In this document: positions 1 to 10,800 of the stretch, in pieces
Layout of the letters: each line of letters opens with the position of its first letter
Numbering within the stretch: the stretch's first letter is position 1
Assembly (NCBI GenBank): GCA_002471015.1
Contig: DKPB01000067.1
Span: forward strand, 1-38,882
Direction: 5' to 3'
DNA length: 38,882 nt
From: Stenotrophomonas sp. UBA7346
GTDB lineage: Bacteria > Pseudomonadota > Gammaproteobacteria > Xanthomonadales > Xanthomonadaceae
Translations under genes and position numbers: made by a program
The notes under the pieces: generated by a model
The model's database searches: none
Seen by the model: only the letters and a program-made list of their open reading frames with translations
What the model was told of the DNA's origin: nothing

Positions 1-1698
<1,698 letters not shown>

Positions 1699-2097
1699 GG
1701 GGGCAAAAACTCTCTTGCTGACGGATGCGTGACAGGATGGCAGCGGCGTTGAAGCAGGCAGTCGGCCATCCAGTGGGCCAGCGCACTCGTCCCTACCCGG
1801 CTGCCGAGTGGGAAACCTCTGCATTGTCGCGTTTTCAGGCGGGGCGGGCAAAAAAAACCATACGCAAAGGTAGGGAACAGTGCGTGCCAGCCTGCCGCAG
1901 AACGGCGCAGGCCTTGTGCTGGCTTGGCTGGCGGCGGCACGCCCGTTGCCAGTCTCAACTGCAACGGTTGCTGCTGTCACCAACACCCGCCCGACACTGC
2001 GCAAAACCGGCGCAGCAGACATAAAAAAGGCGCAGCCTCGCGGCTGCGCCCATGCGTTTCACCGGCGGGAGAGAGTTGCGCCGGTGGACGCCCTACC
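1699..2097. other. Intergenic region between icd and a lipoprotein gene
   Basis: This 399-base stretch holds the 5' leader of icd (minus strand) and, at 2021-2050, the terminator of the next minus-strand gene. Between them I see an A-tract near 1850-1858 but no convincing sigma-70 promoter, no tRNA and no conserved small ORF. Short frames crossing it are Arg/Ala/Pro-rich and look like chance reading of GC-rich DNA. Confidence 0.6.
2021..2050 (-). terminator. Rho-independent terminator after the lipoprotein gene
   Basis: On the minus strand a 9-bp perfect stem (GGCGCAGCC / GGCTGCGCC, loop of four) is followed directly by TTTTTTAT. It lies 47 bases after the stop codon of the lipoprotein gene at 2098-2583 and before icd, so it probably ends the LysM-lipoprotein transcript. 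Confidence 0.88.
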
Positions 2098-2583
2098 TCA
2101 CTTGACCTCGAACTGCTGCGGCATGCCAGCCGCCTTGCCGTCGACAGTGACCTCGGCGGTGTACTTGCCGGCCGGCCAACCCGAGGGCTTGGTGAATTCG
2201 ATGTTGGTGGTTTCCGCCGCCGTGGTGTTGAGCGCGACCGACTGTTCGCCAGCAACCTGGCCATCCTGATAGGTCAGCTTGGCTGCCACGTTTGCATTGG
2301 TGGCGGTGCCATCGGTCTTGATCGAAACGATGATCTTGTCCTTGGCAGCCAAGGTCGCAAGCGGTGCAACCGTCTTGTCGGCGGCGGCAGTGTTGCCCAC
2401 GGTCACCGAGGTCACCGTCACGGCCGGCGCTGCCGGGGTCGGTTCCGGAACCGGGGCCGGGGCCGGGGTGCTGGCGGCCGGCGGCGGGGTGGTCACCGCC
2501 TCTTCCTTCTTCTTGCAGCCGACCAGGGCTACGGCACCCACTACGGCGATCATCAGGGCACTGCTGAGCGAAGTCTTCTTCAT
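2098..2583 (-). CDS. Small lipoprotein of unknown function
   Basis: A 161-residue protein starting MKKTSLSSALMIAVVGAVALVGCKKK: a charged n-region, a hydrophobic core, and lipobox LVGC with the lipidated Cys near residue 22. The +2 residue is Lys, which does not signal inner-membrane retention, so outer-membrane placement is likely. A Thr/Pro/Ala-rich linker (about residues 28-52, PAPAPVPEPTPAAP) leads to a roughly 105-residue domain, TVTSVTVGNT to PQQFEVK, that looks like an all-beta fold; I recognise no named family. GGAG sits 7 bases before the chosen ATG, which decides this start over an upstream one at 2637. It follows the LysM gene by 50 bases on the same strand, and a strong terminator follows, so the two probably form a small envelope operon. 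Confidence 0.85.
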   Translation of the reverse strand: MKKTSLSSALMIAVVGAVALVGCKKKEEAVTTPPPAASTPAPAPVPEPTPAAPAVTVTSVTVGNTAAADKTVAPLATLAAKDKIIVSIKTDGTATNANVAAKLTYQDGQVAGEQSVALNTTAAETTNIEFTKPSGWPAGKYTAEVTVDGKAAGMPQQFEVK

Positions 2584-2633
2584 GGATTGCTCCGGTAAAA
2601 GTTGGGAATGAACAGCGCAGCTTCCGAAAGGGA

Positions 2634-2936
2634 TCAACCCTGGCGCGCGGGAATCTTCAGGCTCTGCCCCGGGAAAATCTTGTCCGGGTCATCGAGCACA
2701 TCCCGGTTGGCCTCGAAGATCTGCTTCCACGCATTGGCATCGCCAAGCAGGTTCTTGGCGATCTTCGACAGGTTGTCGCCCTTCTGCACCGTGTACTGCT
2801 GTTCGCCGACGATCTCCGCAGTGGTATCCACCTTGGCCGTGACGTCGGAAAAATCTGCCTTCGGCGCAACCTCGGCGGTGGTATCCACCTTGGAGGTCAC
2901 ATCCGAAAAATCTGCCTTCTTGTCGGTACTGCTCAT
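2634..2936 (-). CDS. LysM-domain protein with an N-terminal tandem repeat
   Basis: A 100-residue protein. Residues 47-95 (QYTVQKGDNLSKIAKNLLGD to FPGQSLKIP) form one LysM domain of the YgaU/Kbp type, normally a peptidoglycan or glycan binding fold. The N-terminus has no signal peptide. It consists of two near-identical 17-residue repeats, KADFSDVTSKVDTTAEV (7-23) and KADFSDVTAKVDTTAEI (26-42), which are also near-identical in DNA with a 57-base period. E. coli Kbp has a BON domain before its LysM; here the repeats take that place. GGAGG lies 10 bases upstream of the ATG. It is the upstream partner of the lipoprotein gene. With no export signal the location is uncertain; Kbp-like proteins are reported as cytoplasmic. 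Confidence 0.88.
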   Translation of the reverse strand: MSSTDKKADFSDVTSKVDTTAEVAPKADFSDVTAKVDTTAEIVGEQQYTVQKGDNLSKIAKNLLGDANAWKQIFEANRDVLDDPDKIFPGQSLKIPARQG

Positions 2937-3031
2937 CCAGGTTGCTCCTCCGTGGCTGGCAGCAACGATGGCACGACGCCTGTTAAGGTTTCATCGCGCC
3001 AACGTAAAAACCGACGTACGCAGCTGAATGT

Positions 3032-3841
3032 TTATTGACGCAGATCGCGGATTGCCGGGCTGGCGCCGAAACCCGGGGTCGCCCGGCGCGGATTGATGTC
3101 CAGGCCGCCGCGGCGGGTATAACGCGCCTCCACCTCCAGCTGGGTAGGCCGGCAGCACTGCAACAGCTCATTGAAGATCCGCTCCACGCACTGCTCGTGG
3201 AACTCGGCGTGGTCGCGGTAGCTGACCAGGTAGCGCAGCAGGCCCTCGCGATCGATGCGCGGCCCCCGGTAGCGGATGCTGACGCTGGCCCAGTCAGGCT
3301 GGCCGGTCACCGGGCAGTTGGACTTGAGCAGGGCCGAATGCAGGGTTTCGGCCACTTCGCCGCCGCCATCGGCCAGCAGATAGCCGGCGTCGGGCGGGCC
3401 GTAACAGTCGATGTCCACGTCCAGGTGGTCGATGGACTGGCCCGGAGCGGGCAGCATCGGCGGCAGGCCAAACTCGATCGCTACATCGGCACCGGCACAG
3501 GCCGACAGGTCGGTGGCGATACGCTCGCGCACCGCCTCGGGGCGGTTGAAACGGCTGCTGTTGAGCGAATTCAGGTACAGCTTGAGCGACTTGGACTCGA
3601 TCAGGTTCGGTGAGGTCGCCGGCACCCGGATGGTGGCGGTCGCCACGCAGGGCTTGCCGCGCGCGTCCAGCCACCCCAGCTCATAGGCATGCCAGCGGTC
3701 CTCACCGACGAACGGCAGCTCGCCGTCCAGCCCGATCTCGGCGCGGGCGCCGGCGCGGGGAATGGGGAACAGCAGACTGGCGTCGTACTGGCGGGGGTAA
3801 TCGACCTCGCGGCCGAGGCTGGAATCTTGGGGAGTGTTCAT
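3032..3841 (-). CDS. queF: NADPH-dependent 7-cyano-7-deazaguanine reductase (type II QueF)
   Basis: Reduces the nitrile preQ0 to the amine preQ1 in queuosine biosynthesis (cytoplasm). The 269-residue length fits the long, two-domain (unimodular) proteobacterial QueF. Visible motifs: NLIESKSLKLYLNS (78-91, the QueF signature with substrate-binding Glu82), SNCPVTGQPDW (174-184) with the covalent-thioimide Cys176 and catalytic Asp183, and the FHEQCVERIFNEL helix near the C-terminus. No good Shine-Dalgarno precedes ATG 3839-3841; instead a perfect palindrome lies at 3845-3860. No other queuosine gene is nearby. Function is very secure. Confidence 0.97.
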   Translation of the reverse strand: MNTPQDSSLGREVDYPRQYDASLLFPIPRAGARAEIGLDGELPFVGEDRWHAYELGWLDARGKPCVATATIRVPATSPNLIESKSLKLYLNSLNSSRFNRPEAVRERIATDLSACAGADVAIEFGLPPMLPAPGQSIDHLDVDIDCYGPPDAGYLLADGGGEVAETLHSALLKSNCPVTGQPDWASVSIRYRGPRIDREGLLRYLVSYRDHAEFHEQCVERIFNELLQCCRPTQLEVEARYTRRGGLDINPRRATPGFGASPAIRDLRQ

Positions 3842-3844
3842 CGA

Positions 3845-3860
3845 GGCAATTGTAATTGCC
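3845..3860. promoter_or_regulatory. Perfect palindrome just upstream of queF
   Basis: GGCAATTGTAATTGCC: 7-bp arms around a 2-base centre, ending 4 bases before the queF start codon, where the ribosome-binding site should be. It could be an operator or an RNA hairpin hiding the start. The preQ1 riboswitch hallmarks are not present. Function unknown. Confidence 0.4.
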
Positions 3861-3923
3861 CCTGCTTGAGCGCCGGATATACCAGAACTGCTTTTCGACA
3901 GTACGCAGCGGCTCCAAGCAGCT

Positions 3924-4787
3924 TCAGTTCAGCAGCCGCGACCACCACGACCTGCCCGATCTGGCCTGGGGGAATTCTTCCGTCTGCAGGCGCATCACCT
4001 GACGTTCCGGATCGAGCGCCGAGCGACCATAGACCACCCGGATCCGCTCTTCAGCGGTCGCGCCGAGGGTGTCGCCATCAGCGATCACCATGCCGTTCTC
4101 GATCAGGTAATCAACGATGCCGGTGAGGCGGCTGAACACCTCCTGCGCACCGTCTCCGGTTTCGGGGATTTCGATGTCCATCAACCCCAGCATGTCCATG
4201 CCGCGGGTGTGGCCGGTCATCACGCCGTCCGGGCGTGCACCCACGTTGATCGCCACCCAGGCAATCGGCATCGGTCCGGGCAGGCTGGCCTGGGCCAACT
4301 CACGGAACAGGGCCGGCAACACCACATGGTTGGCGCTGCCCAGGTAGACCGCCTGGATGCTGCCGGACACGGCCACCGCCGAGGCCAGCACGCGGCTGAG
4401 CAGTGCGGCCTGGGCGACCAGATCGGCGTCCTGGCCGTCATCACTGAACCGCATCACCGTGACAATGGTATGCGCTGCGTAATCCACCGGGGCCGGCGTG
4501 GCCTCCGGCCATAGCCGGCTATGCGCGCAGATCTGGTCAATGTCATCGCCGATCTGCACCGGGATCGGCATCAAAGCGATCAGGTAATCCCCGTACTCCA
4601 GGCACTGCATCGGCGAATCGTCATCGTCGGCATCCGCGGCCGTGTCGGCTTCGGCGCGTGCGTCGCCCAACCGCAGCAACGACGGGTCCAGGTCGGGCCA
4701 GTCGCTGTGCATCTGCGCCAGCAGGGTTTCGGCGGTGAACGCGGGGTCGAGCTGCGATTGCAGCAACATGGCCAAGCTGGCGCCCAT
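3924..4787 (-). CDS. DUF4261-domain protein
   Basis: A 287-residue soluble protein with no signal peptide or membrane segment. The pattern fits DUF4261: an N-terminal part beginning MGASLAMLLQSQLDP, a central region YAAHTIVTVMRF and VSGSIQAVYLGSANHVV, and the C-terminal stretch PIAWVAINVGARPDGVMTGHTRGMDMLG followed by EIEI-like acidic strands. Family function is unknown. An acidic patch, ADTAADADDDDSP, sits near residues 47-60. I chose ATG 4785-4787, preceded by AAGGAAGAAGGA, over an in-frame GTG 36 bases upstream with no ribosome-binding site. It lies 82 bases from queF and 45 bases from the M20 gene on the same strand, without clear functional linkage. Confidence 0.8.
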   Translation of the reverse strand: MGASLAMLLQSQLDPAFTAETLLAQMHSDWPDLDPSLLRLGDARAEADTAADADDDDSPMQCLEYGDYLIALMPIPVQIGDDIDQICAHSRLWPEATPAPVDYAAHTIVTVMRFSDDGQDADLVAQAALLSRVLASAVAVSGSIQAVYLGSANHVVLPALFRELAQASLPGPMPIAWVAINVGARPDGVMTGHTRGMDMLGLMDIEIPETGDGAQEVFSRLTGIVDYLIENGMVIADGDTLGATAEERIRVVYGRSALDPERQVMRLQTEEFPQARSGRSWWSRLLN

Positions 4788-4832
4788 GGGGCTGTCCTTC
4801 TTCCTTGCAGGGGCCCGTGACACTACCGGGAC

Positions 4833-6152
4833 TCAACCCGGCTTGCCACCGTGCAGGTAATCGAGCGAGACCTGCAGCAGCGCGCGCAAGCCCACGTCCA
4901 GTGCCTTTTCGTCCAGCAGAAACTTGGGCGAGTGGTTGCTGGGCGCGGTGGCCGGATCGATGCCGGCACCGGTGGAGCCGACGAAGAAGAACATCGCCGG
5001 CACCTGCTGTGCGTACAGCGAGAAATCCTCCGAGCCCATCTGCAGTGGCGGCTCATAGACATTGGTCTTGCCCACCACCGCCTGCAGGCTGGGCAGCATG
5101 CGCGCAGTCAGTGCAGGATCGTTGACGGTCGCCGGGTTGCCATCGTTCTCGTAGATGTCGGTGACGGCGGTGGCACCATGGGCAGCAGCGGTGTGCTCGG
5201 CGACATTGCGCAGGTCGGCAAAGATCTGCTTGCGCATGTCCGGGTCGAAGGTGCGGATGGTGCCCACCATCTCCACCGAATCGGGAATGATGTTGTAGCG
5301 GATACCACCCTTGATCGCTCCGAATGTCAGCACTGCCGGCTGCTTGGACAGGTTGGCGCGACGGCTGACGATGGTCTGCGCGGTACCTATCAGATCGGAG
5401 GCCGCAACAATCGGATCAACGCCGTTCCACGGTGCCGAGCCATGCGTCTGGCGACCGTTGACGGTGATGCCGAAGCGATCGGAAGCCGCCATCAGCGGCC
5501 CGCCGCGCACGGCGATCTGGCCCGCCTGCACACTGGAGAACACGTGCAGGCCAAACACCGCCTCCGGCTTGAAGTCCTTGAACAGGCCTTCCTTCAGCAT
5601 CAGGTCGGCACCGCCCTGCTCCGGCGGCGGCGCGCCTTCCTCGGCCGGCTGGAAGATCAACATCACTTCCCCGGGCAGCTTGTCGCGCATCGCGACCAAA
5701 GCGTCGGCCACGCCCAGCAGGGTTGCGGTGTGCGCATCGTGGCCACAGGCATGCATCACCCCGACCTGCTCGCCGCGGTATTCGGCGGTGGCCTTGGAGG
5801 CGAACGGCAGGCCGGTCTGTTCGGTGACCGGCAATGCGTCCATGTCCGCGCGCAGGGCGATCTTCGGGCCGGGCAGGCCGCCCTTGATGATGGCGACCAC
5901 GCCGTGCACCGCCACGCCGGTCTTCGGACTCAGACCCATCGCGCGCAGGCGCTCAGCGACCTTGGCCGCGGTGCGTTCTTCGCGATTGGAGAGTTCCGGA
6001 TGAGCGTGGAAGTCGCGACGCCAATCCACCACCTGCTGCTGCAGGCGAGTGGCGGCTGCCGCCACCTCCGGCCGCTGTGCGGCATCCTGGCCCTGCGCCA
6101 ACGGGGCAAGTGCGCAAAGCATGGCAGTCAGCAACACGGTCTTGCGGGCCAT
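4833..6152 (-). CDS. Exported M20-family amidohydrolase (aminoacylase/carboxypeptidase-like)
   Basis: A 439-residue M20D-type metallohydrolase that cleaves N-acyl-amino acid or related amide bonds; the exact substrate cannot be read. Residues 1-22 (MARKTVLLTAMLCALAPLAQGQ) are a signal peptide, so it should act in the periplasm or outside. Metal and catalytic motifs: RADMDALP (101-108), MHACGHDAH (133-141) with Cys136 and His138, PAEEG (169-173), GLHV (201-204) and a late SNHSPKF His. AAGGAG lies 8 bases before ATG 6150-6152, deciding against an upstream TTG. Close homologues are often annotated as hippurate hydrolase or amidohydrolase; many members are cytoplasmic, so secretion is notable. 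Confidence 0.92.
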   Translation of the reverse strand: MARKTVLLTAMLCALAPLAQGQDAAQRPEVAAAATRLQQQVVDWRRDFHAHPELSNREERTAAKVAERLRAMGLSPKTGVAVHGVVAIIKGGLPGPKIALRADMDALPVTEQTGLPFASKATAEYRGEQVGVMHACGHDAHTATLLGVADALVAMRDKLPGEVMLIFQPAEEGAPPPEQGGADLMLKEGLFKDFKPEAVFGLHVFSSVQAGQIAVRGGPLMAASDRFGITVNGRQTHGSAPWNGVDPIVAASDLIGTAQTIVSRRANLSKQPAVLTFGAIKGGIRYNIIPDSVEMVGTIRTFDPDMRKQIFADLRNVAEHTAAAHGATAVTDIYENDGNPATVNDPALTARMLPSLQAVVGKTNVYEPPLQMGSEDFSLYAQQVPAMFFFVGSTGAGIDPATAPSNHSPKFLLDEKALDVGLRALLQVSLDYLHGGKPG

Positions 6153-6262
6153 CGGCAACGCTCCTTCCTATCGTGGATGGAGAGAATGTAGGCCAATCGT
6201 GGGGTAAGCAGCCAGCAGCGGTGGACAGGCGCGCTGCAGGTAAAGCGGAACCGCCCGCTTGG

Positions 6263-6285
6263 GTAGTGCCGAGCCATGCTCGGCA
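6263..6285 (+). repeat. SMAG-type REP element (left arm of an inverted pair)
   Basis: Begins with GTAG and carries the stem core GCCGAGCCATGCTCGGC, as described for the S. maltophilia GTAG (SMAG) repeats. Its inverted partner lies at 6419-6441. Confidence 0.88.
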
Positions 6286-6418
6286 AGGGCTGTCCCCGCA
6301 CCCCATGTGCGTGCACCATCGGAGCGGGGGCCGGCGGTCGTTCCGACGGGCTTGCCGGCGCGGTTGATGCCGCGCCCACAACATTCCCGTGGGTTGATGT
6401 AGTCACGGGAACGCCCCT

Positions 6419-6441
6419 TGCCGAGCATGGCTCGGCACTAC
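6419..6441 (-). repeat. SMAG-type REP element (right arm of an inverted pair)
   Basis: Exact reverse complement of the copy at 6263-6285, ending in CTAC on the plus strand. Such inverted pairs are thought to be the units mobilised or maintained by RAYT (TnpA-REP) proteins; no RAYT gene is in this window. Confidence 0.88.
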
Positions 6442-6592
6442 GAAACCGCGTCAACCGATGCGTCGATGGAACGTTCATCACCTGCACGGGTCTGTATGCG
6501 TGGCCCATCGGTCATGCCTCCATGACCACAGGTGCAGGGGTATCCTCTGCGCCTTGCTTGCCCTCCCCTACCGGTTGCTCAGGAGTTTCCGC

Positions 6593-7834
6593 ATGTCGCG
6601 TTTCTGGAAGATCGTACTGCTGGTCATCGCAGTGCTGCTTGTGGCCCTCATCGGCTACCGGGTGATGGGCGGGGGCAAGCAGGCCGGCGGCAACCCCCCC
6701 AGTGGTCAGGGACAGGGGCGCGGCGCGGATGCCGACAAGGATCCGGTGCCGGTCACCGCCGTGGCGGCCGAACAGAAGGATGTGCCGGTTTATGTGACCG
6801 CACAGGGCACGGTCACCGCCTTCAACACTGTCACCGTCAGCCCACAGGTCGGCGGCGAACTGCTGAGCGTCAACTTCCGCGAAGGGCAGGCCGTCAAGAA
6901 GGGTGAGCTGCTGGCGCAGATCGACCCGCGCACCTTCCAGGCGGCCTATGACCAGGCCGTGGCCAGCAAACGCCAGAACCAGGCCCTGCTGGCCACCGCC
7001 CAATCCAACTACGAACGTTCCAACTCGCCCGAGTACCGGCAGTTCGTGGCCCAGACCGACCTGACCACCCTGCGCAACCAGGTCACCCAGTACCAGGCCG
7101 CCGTCGCCGCGGCACAGGCCTCGGCCGACCAGGCCAAGGTGCAGTTGGACTACACCCGCATCACCTCGCCGATCAGCGGCACCACCGGCATCCGCGCGGT
7201 GGACCCCGGCAATGTGGTCAGTGCCGGCAGCCAGATCGTCACCATCACCCAGCTGCAGCCGGTCTACGTGCTGTTCAACCTGCCCGAGCAGCAGTTGGAT
7301 GCCGTGCGCAGCGCACAGGCTGCAGGGCCGTTGCAGACCGCCACCCTGGACCGGGCTGGCGGCAGCGTGGTCAACGACGAGGGCAAGCTGCAGGTGGTGG
7401 ACAACCAGATCAGCAGCAGCAGCGGCACCTTCCGCCTGCGCGCCGAGTTCCCCAATGCCGACGCGGCATTGTGGCCCGGCCAGTTCGTCAACGTGCGGAT
7501 GAAGCTCAACGAGCTGCCCGGCGCCGTGGTGGTACCGGCCGAAGCCGTGCAACGTGGCAGCAACGGCGATTTCGTCTACCTGATCAAGCCCGACAACACC
7601 GTGACCCTGCGCGATGTGGTGCAGAGCGGCCAGGTGGATGACACCCATGTGGTGATCGGCAAGGGCCTGCAGGCCGGCGACAAGGTGGTCACGGAAGGTC
7701 AGTTCCGGTTGAAGGAAGGCAGCAAGGTCAACGCCCTGGCACCGGGCCAGGCACCGCCGGCACCCACCGAGGAACAGCTCAAGGCGGCCAGCCAGAAGGG
7801 CAGCCGTGGTGGACGGGGTGGCCCGCCGCGCTGA
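6593..7834 (+). CDS. RND efflux periplasmic adaptor (MdtA/SmeI-like membrane fusion protein)
   Basis: A 413-residue adaptor linking inner-membrane RND pumps to an outer-membrane channel. One N-terminal membrane segment (residues 6-24, KIVLLVIAVLLVALIGYRV), then a lipoyl/barrel-sandwich half (TVTAFNTVTVSPQVGGELLSVNFREGQAVKKGELLAQID), an alpha-helical hairpin (about 120-180), the returning lipoyl half (LDYTRITSPISGTTGIRAVDPGNVV), a beta-barrel and a membrane-proximal domain. The C-terminus is Gly/Arg/Pro-rich. CAGGAG sits 8 bases before ATG 6593. It is first in a three-gene operon with two different pump subunits, the MdtABC/MuxABC arrangement and that of S. maltophilia SmeIJK. Orthology to SmeI is plausible but not proven from sequence reading alone. 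Confidence 0.94.
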   Translation: MSRFWKIVLLVIAVLLVALIGYRVMGGGKQAGGNPPSGQGQGRGADADKDPVPVTAVAAEQKDVPVYVTAQGTVTAFNTVTVSPQVGGELLSVNFREGQAVKKGELLAQIDPRTFQAAYDQAVASKRQNQALLATAQSNYERSNSPEYRQFVAQTDLTTLRNQVTQYQAAVAAAQASADQAKVQLDYTRITSPISGTTGIRAVDPGNVVSAGSQIVTITQLQPVYVLFNLPEQQLDAVRSAQAAGPLQTATLDRAGGSVVNDEGKLQVVDNQISSSSGTFRLRAEFPNADAALWPGQFVNVRMKLNELPGAVVVPAEAVQRGSNGDFVYLIKPDNTVTLRDVVQSGQVDDTHVVIGKGLQAGDKVVTEGQFRLKEGSKVNALAPGQAPPAPTEEQLKAASQKGSRGGRGGPPR

Positions 7835-7881
7835 CGCGCAGGCCGCCACCCACCTCCCCTCCCCCGCATCAGGAATACACC

Positions 7882-10800
7882 GTGGGCTTCTCGACTCTTT
7901 TCATCCGCCGCCCGATCGCCACCTCGCTGTTGATGGTCGGGTTGATGCTGCTGGGCATCCTTGGCTACCAGCGTCTGCCGGTAGCGGCCCTGCCCGAGAT
8001 CGAGGCGCCCAGCCTGGTGGTGACCACCCAGTACCCCGGTGCCAGCGCGCAGACCATGGCGTCACTGGTGACCACGCCGCTGGAGCGGCAGCTGGGCCAG
8101 ATCTCGGGCCTGGACATGATGACCTCCGACTCCTCGGCGGGCCTGTCCAGCATCGTGCTGCAGTTCTCGATGGAACGCGACATCGACACCGCCGCGCAGG
8201 ACGTGCAGGCGGCGATCCGCCAGGCCACCCTGCCCAGCTCGCTGCCCTACCAGCCGGTCTACAACCGGGTGAACCCGGCCGATGCGCCGATCCTGACCCT
8301 CAAGCTGTCCTCCGACACGCGGGCCCTGCGCGAGGTCAACGACCTGGCCGATTCGATCCTGGCCCAGCGCCTGTCGCAGACCGACGGTGTGGGCCTGGTC
8401 TCCATTGCCGGCAACGTGCGCCCGGCCGTGCGCATCCAGGTAAACCCGGCGCAGCTGGCCAACATGGGCATGACCCTGGAAGACCTGCGCAGCGCGCTCA
8501 CCCAGGCCAACGTCAACGCCCCCAAGGGTTCGCTCAACGGCAAGACCCAGAGCTACACGCTGTCCACCAATGACCAGCTCAGTGACGCGGCCGACTACAA
8601 CGATGTGATCGTGCGCTACCAGAACGGCGCGCCGGTGCGGTTGCGCGATGTGGCCAGCGTGGTCGACGGCGTGGAGAACGACCAGATCGCGGCCTGGGCC
8701 GATGGCAAGCCGGCGGTGCTGCTGGAAGTGCGCCGCCAACCCGGCGCCAACATCGTCAAGACGGTGGAGAACATCCGCCAGCTGCTGCCCAGCCTGCAGG
8801 GCATGCTGCCGGCCGACGTCAAGCTGGAAGTGTTCTCCGACCGCACCGTCACCATCCGCGCCTCGGTGCATGACGTGCAGTTCACCCTGGTGCTCACCAT
8901 CTGCCTGGTGGTGGCGGTGATCTTCGTGTTCCTGCGCCGCTTGTGGGCCACGGTGATCCCGTCGGTGGCGGTGCCGTTGTCGCTGATGGGCACGTTCGGG
9001 GTGATGGCCTTCGCCGGCATGTCGCTGGACAACCTGTCGCTGATGGCACTGACCGTGGCCACCGGCTTCGTGGTCGACGATGCGATCGTGATGATCGAGA
9101 ACATCGTGCGCTACATCGAGAAGGGCAAGGACGGCCCGGAGGCGGCAGAGATCGGCTCGCGCGAGATCGGCTTCACCGTGCTGTCGCTGACCGTGTCACT
9201 GATCGCGGTGTTCCTGCCGCTGATCCTGATGCCCGGCGTCACCGGCCGCCTGTTCCATGAGTTCGCCTGGGTGCTGACGATCGCGGTCTCGATCTCGATG
9301 CTGATCTCGCTGACGCTCACCCCGATGATGTGCGCCTACCTGCTCAAGCCCGACGCACTGCCCGAGGGCGACGACGCGCACGAACGGGCCGCGGCCGAAG
9401 GCCGCAGCAACCTGTGGACGCGCATCGTGCACCTGTACGAGCGCACCCTGGACTGGGTGCTGCGCCACCAGCCCCTGACCCTGACCATCGCCCTGGCCTC
9501 GGTCGCACTGACCGTGCTGCTGTACATGCTGATCCCCAAGGGCCTGCTGCCCGACCAGGACACCGGCATGGTCACCGGCGTGGTCATCGCCGACCAGAAC
9601 GTGGCCTTCGACCAGATGCAGCAGCGCACCCAGGCGGTAGCCGCCGCACTGCAGGGTGACGCCGCGGTCAGCGGCATTGCCGCCTATATCGGCGCTGGCA
9701 GCATGAACCCCACCCTCAACCAGGGCCAGCTGAGCATCGTGCTCAAGGACCGCGGTGATCGCGACGGGCTGGACGTGATCCTGCCGCGCCTGCAGGCCGC
9801 CGCCGCGCATATCCCCGGCATCGCCCTGTACCTGAAACCGGTGCAGGACGTGACCCTGGACACGCGCGTGGCCGCCACCGCCTACCAGTTCTCGCTGTCA
9901 GACATGGACAGCACCGAGCTGGCCGCGCAGACCGAGCGCGTCACCGATGCGCTGCGCCGCCTGCCCGAACTGGCCGACGTCGACAACAACCTGGCAAATC
10001 ACGGCCGCGCCCTGCACGTGGAAGTGGACCGCGACAAAGCCAGCCGTTACGGCGTGCCGATGCAGACCATCGACGACACGCTGTACGACGCCTATGGGCA
10101 GCGCCAGATCTCGACCATCTTCACCCAGCTCAACCAGTACCGCGTGGTGCTGGAAGTGGCACCGGAGTTCCGTACCGCCGATGCGCTGATGAACCAGCTG
10201 GCGATCGGCAGCAACGGCAGCGGCACGCTCAGCGGCAGCAATGCCACCACCCTGGGCCAGGTGAGCTCCAGCAACTCGTCCACCGCCACCGGCATCGGCA
10301 ACAGCAATACCGGCATCGCCCTGGGCGGCGGCGGCAGCATCCCGCTGTCGGCCATCGCCACCGCCACCCAGGGCAGCGCACCGTTGATCGTCAGCCACCA
10401 GCAGCAGCTGCCGTCGGCGACCATCTCGTTCAATCTGGCCCCGGGCTACTCGCTGTCCGAAGGCGTGGATGCCATCAACAAGGCCGTGGCCGAGCTGCAG
10501 CTGCCCGAGCAGATGCAGGCACAGTTCATCGGCACGGCGGCCGAGTTCTCCAGCAGCCAGACCGACGTGATCCTGTTGCTGCTGGCCGCCATCGCGGTGA
10601 TCTACATCGTGCTGGGTGTGCTGTACGAAAGCTGGATCCACCCGCTGACCATCATCTCGACCCTGCCGCCTGCCGGCGTGGGCGCGCTGCTGGCGCTGTA
10701 CCTGTGCGGCATGAGCCTGTCGGTGGACGGCATCGTCGGCATCGTGCTGCTGATCGGCATCGTCAAGAAGAACGCGATCATGATGATCGACTTCGCGCTG

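Larger units (their letters stand above)
6153..6592. other. Structured intergenic region upstream of the RND operon
   Basis: This 440-base divergent gap contains two SMAG elements in inverted orientation (6263-6285 and 6419-6441). Between them are two more hairpins: GGCGCGG/CCGCGCC (6357-6376) and TTCCCGTG/CACGGGAA (6384-6411). Both of their loops contain TTGATG. The remaining about 150 bases lead into the adaptor gene and should hold its promoter, but I see no clear -35/-10 pair or repressor gene. Confidence 0.6.

Noticed and set aside
3842..3923. preQ1 riboswitch upstream of queF
   Set aside because: The 82-base gap lacks the A-rich tail and stem pattern of known preQ1 classes; only a short palindrome is seen.
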